From: Bacteroidota bacterium
GTDB taxonomy: Bacteria; Bacteroidota; Bacteroidia; Chitinophagales; LD1
Length of the DNA: 64,000 nucleotides
Reading direction: 5' to 3'
NCBI GenBank assembly: GCA_016715625.1
Contig: JADJZU010000003.1
Span: 62,001 to 126,000, forward strand
Positions 62,814 through 64,000 of the stretch are shown here, one piece after another. Positions within the stretch are counted from its first letter, which is position 1; every line of letters starts with the position of its first letter. Under the pieces are notes generated by a model. It was given only the letters and a program-made list of their open reading frames with translations. It was not told the origin of the DNA and searched no databases. Made by a program: the position numbers and the translations under genes.

Positions 62814-63863
62814 ATGAAACTATCCAGTTTTAACTTTACTATACCCAAAGATGGTGTAGCCCTCTACCCGGCCAAAAATCGCGATGAAAGCAAACTGATG
62901 ATCATCGACCGAAAAACCGGAAAAATCGAACACAAGAAATTTCATCAGATTATCAACTACTTCGGAGATGGTGATGTCATGATTTTGAACAATACCAAAG
63001 TATTTCCGGCTCGCCTGTATGGCACTAAAGAGAAAACAGGAGCCAAAATTGAAGTTTTCCTGTTGCGCGAATTGAACGCCAAGAGCTTTTTGTGGGATGT
63101 GTTGGTAGATCCGGCCCGCAAAATACGGGTGGGTAATAAATTGTATTTTGGAGAGAATGATGAGTTGATTGCTGAAGTGGTAGACAACACCACCAGCCGT
63201 GGAAGAACAATTCGTTTCCTGTTTGATGGAGAGCACGACAAATTCAAAAAAATACTTTACGGCTTGGGAGAAACTCCACTACCAAAATACATCAAGCGTC
63301 CGGTGGAGCCCATGGATGCGGAGCGTTTTCAGACGGTGTATGCCAAAGTGGAAGGAGCGGTATCGGCCCCCACATCCGGAATGCATTTTAGCCGCGAATT
63401 GCTGAAAAGAATGGAAATCAAAGGCGTTGAGCTGGCCGAAATTACCATGCACACCGGCTTGGGAACTTTCCGTACCATAGATGTAGAAGATTTATCGAAG
63501 CATAGAATGGATGCCGAGGAAATGATGATTGGCGAGCGAGCTGTAAAAATCGTGAATGAGGCAAAAGACAAAGGCAAAAGAATATGCGCAGTGGGCACTA
63601 CCACTACCCGTGCTGTAGAATCGGCTGTTTCTGCCGAGCGATACCTTAAGACCTTCAACGGATGGACCAATCTTTTTATTCATCCACCACACGACTTTTG
63701 CGTTCCTAACGCTATGTTGACGAACTTCCATCAACCCAAATCCAGCCTATTGATTATGACTGCTGCCTTTGGCGGATACGACTTAATTATGAAAGCATAC
63801 GAAGTAGCCATTAAGGAGAAATATAAATTCCTGACCTATGGCGATGCCATGCTTATTCTCTAA
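62814..63863 (+). CDS. queA: tRNA preQ1(34) S-adenosylmethionine ribosyltransferase-isomerase
   Basis: Transfers the ribosyl part of SAM to preQ1 in tRNA, making epoxyqueuosine in the queuosine pathway. The 349-residue protein begins MKLSSFNFTIPKDGVALYPA and has MILNNTKVFPARLYG, GAVSAPTSGMHFS, and MHTGLGTFRTIDVEDL. The C-terminal half has ICAVGTTTTRAVES and NAMLTNFHQPKSSLLIM. Start chosen at the ATG 62814; the frame extends to a TTG at 62781, which gives an unlikely leader. A terminator follows at once. Confidence 0.96.
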   Translation: MKLSSFNFTIPKDGVALYPAKNRDESKLMIIDRKTGKIEHKKFHQIINYFGDGDVMILNNTKVFPARLYGTKEKTGAKIEVFLLRELNAKSFLWDVLVDPARKIRVGNKLYFGENDELIAEVVDNTTSRGRTIRFLFDGEHDKFKKILYGLGETPLPKYIKRPVEPMDAERFQTVYAKVEGAVSAPTSGMHFSRELLKRMEIKGVELAEITMHTGLGTFRTIDVEDLSKHRMDAEEMMIGERAVKIVNEAKDKGKRICAVGTTTTRAVESAVSAERYLKTFNGWTNLFIHPPHDFCVPNAMLTNFHQPKSSLLIMTAAFGGYDLIMKAYEVAIKEKYKFLTYGDAMLIL

Positions 63864-63881
63864 GCCGAAAATTTTAAGTTT

Positions 63882-63913
63882 AAAAACCATCTCTTTGAGA
63901 TGGTTTTTATTTT
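63882..63913 (+). terminator. Rho-independent terminator after queA
   Basis: AAAAACCATCTC and GAGATGGTTTTT form a 12-bp perfect stem with a TTT loop, followed by an A/T-rich tail ending in TTTTT. Confidence 0.88.
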
Positions 63914-63949
63914 TATTGTGCATTACAGGTTTCTAAAAAATTTTGTAAA

Positions 63950-64000
63950 GTGGCAAAACAAAACAATAACAAACGGGGAACTACAACCGGCAAGTCTGTA
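63950..64000 (+). CDS. Possible 5' end of a basic protein, cut by window edge
   Basis: A GTG at 63950 opens a frame reading M-A-K-Q-N-N-N-K-R-G-T-T-T-G-K-S-V to the window end. The first residues are lysine- and asparagine-rich like many short cytoplasmic or nucleic-acid-binding N-termini. Seventeen codons cannot establish a family, and the true start could lie elsewhere. Confidence 0.3.
   Translation, partial: MAKQNNNKRGTTTGKSV

Noticed and set aside
1..64000. A new defence or mobile system
   Set aside because: I looked for transposases, restriction enzymes, toxin-antitoxin pairs, CRISPR repeats, reverse transcriptases and tRNA-anchored islands, and found none. The unknown genes are scattered singly among conserved genes.

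Overview
The window is chromosomal DNA from a member of the Bacteroidota, most likely near the Chitinophagales/Sphingobacteriales. The evidence for this is: cargo proteins with type IX secretion sorting domains (both a type B gliding-motility C-terminus and a type A tail); a PorP/SprF-type membrane protein next to an OmpA/PD40 lipoprotein-like protein; a DUF3276 PUR-domain protein; a long-tailed FtsZ; an RprX/RprY-like two-component pair; and promoters that fit the Bacteroidota pattern (TTTG or TTG, about 17-19 bases, then TAnnTTTG). Gene density is high, no intergenic gap exceeds 300 bp, and I saw no tRNA or rRNA genes, CRISPR arrays, insertion sequences or prophage.

Layout. 1-2.2 kb (minus): UDP-glucose dehydrogenase (cut by the window edge) and a DegT-type sugar aminotransferase, overlapping by 4 bp. 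2.2-5.7 kb (plus): a small barrel-like protein, Kdo transferase WaaA and a DASS anion transporter. 5.7-10.4 kb: a conserved unknown, a Cu+ P-type ATPase, coaD, a secreted unknown and lipB. 10.4-15.3 kb: class II HMG-CoA reductase (minus), a histidine kinase/response regulator pair, and a DksA-like protein with a histone-H1-like tail. 15.4-22.3 kb: miaB, a sigma-54 activator, NDH-2, DUF3276, purT, a DUF6134-like protein and a bifunctional-nuclease-like protein. 22.5-31.5 kb: a 1101-residue repetitive type IX cargo protein, pyrR-pyrB, DUF1571, an Mpo1-like protein, a second glycine-rich secreted protein and a DUF4412-like protein. 31.7-37.5 kb: ftsZ, a metallophosphoesterase, an M1 peptidase, an OsmC protein and a membrane-anchored cytochrome c. 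37.6-43.1 kb: a double-ABC ATPase, a coiled-coil membrane protein and a CotH-kinase secreted protein. 43.1-53.7 kb (one long minus-strand run): DUF4159, rsmE, OmpA/PD40, PorP/SprF, panB, a methyltransferase, and a TolC/permease/adaptor/ATPase export set. 53.9-64 kb: a NdpA-like nucleoid protein, a sterol-desaturase-family enzyme, L-serine dehydratase, an acyl-CoA carboxylase beta subunit, CinA, SCO, a MacB-like permease, queA, and the first codons of another gene.

The dominant oddity is technical. Ten genes are interrupted by single-base frame disruptions (twelve in all), several in homopolymer runs and one in essential coaD. Each reads as one normal family member once a base is added or removed. 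These look like consensus errors rather than pseudogenes, and I annotate each as a single gene spanning the break.

Most genes are housekeeping or typical Bacteroidota surface biology. I did not find a convincing new multi-gene system. The items most worth a second look are the alternating-repeat glycine-rich cargo protein, the tail-fibre-like glycine-rich protein, the H1-tailed DksA homologue, the CotH-kinase cargo protein, and the candidate operator between the kinase and its regulator.
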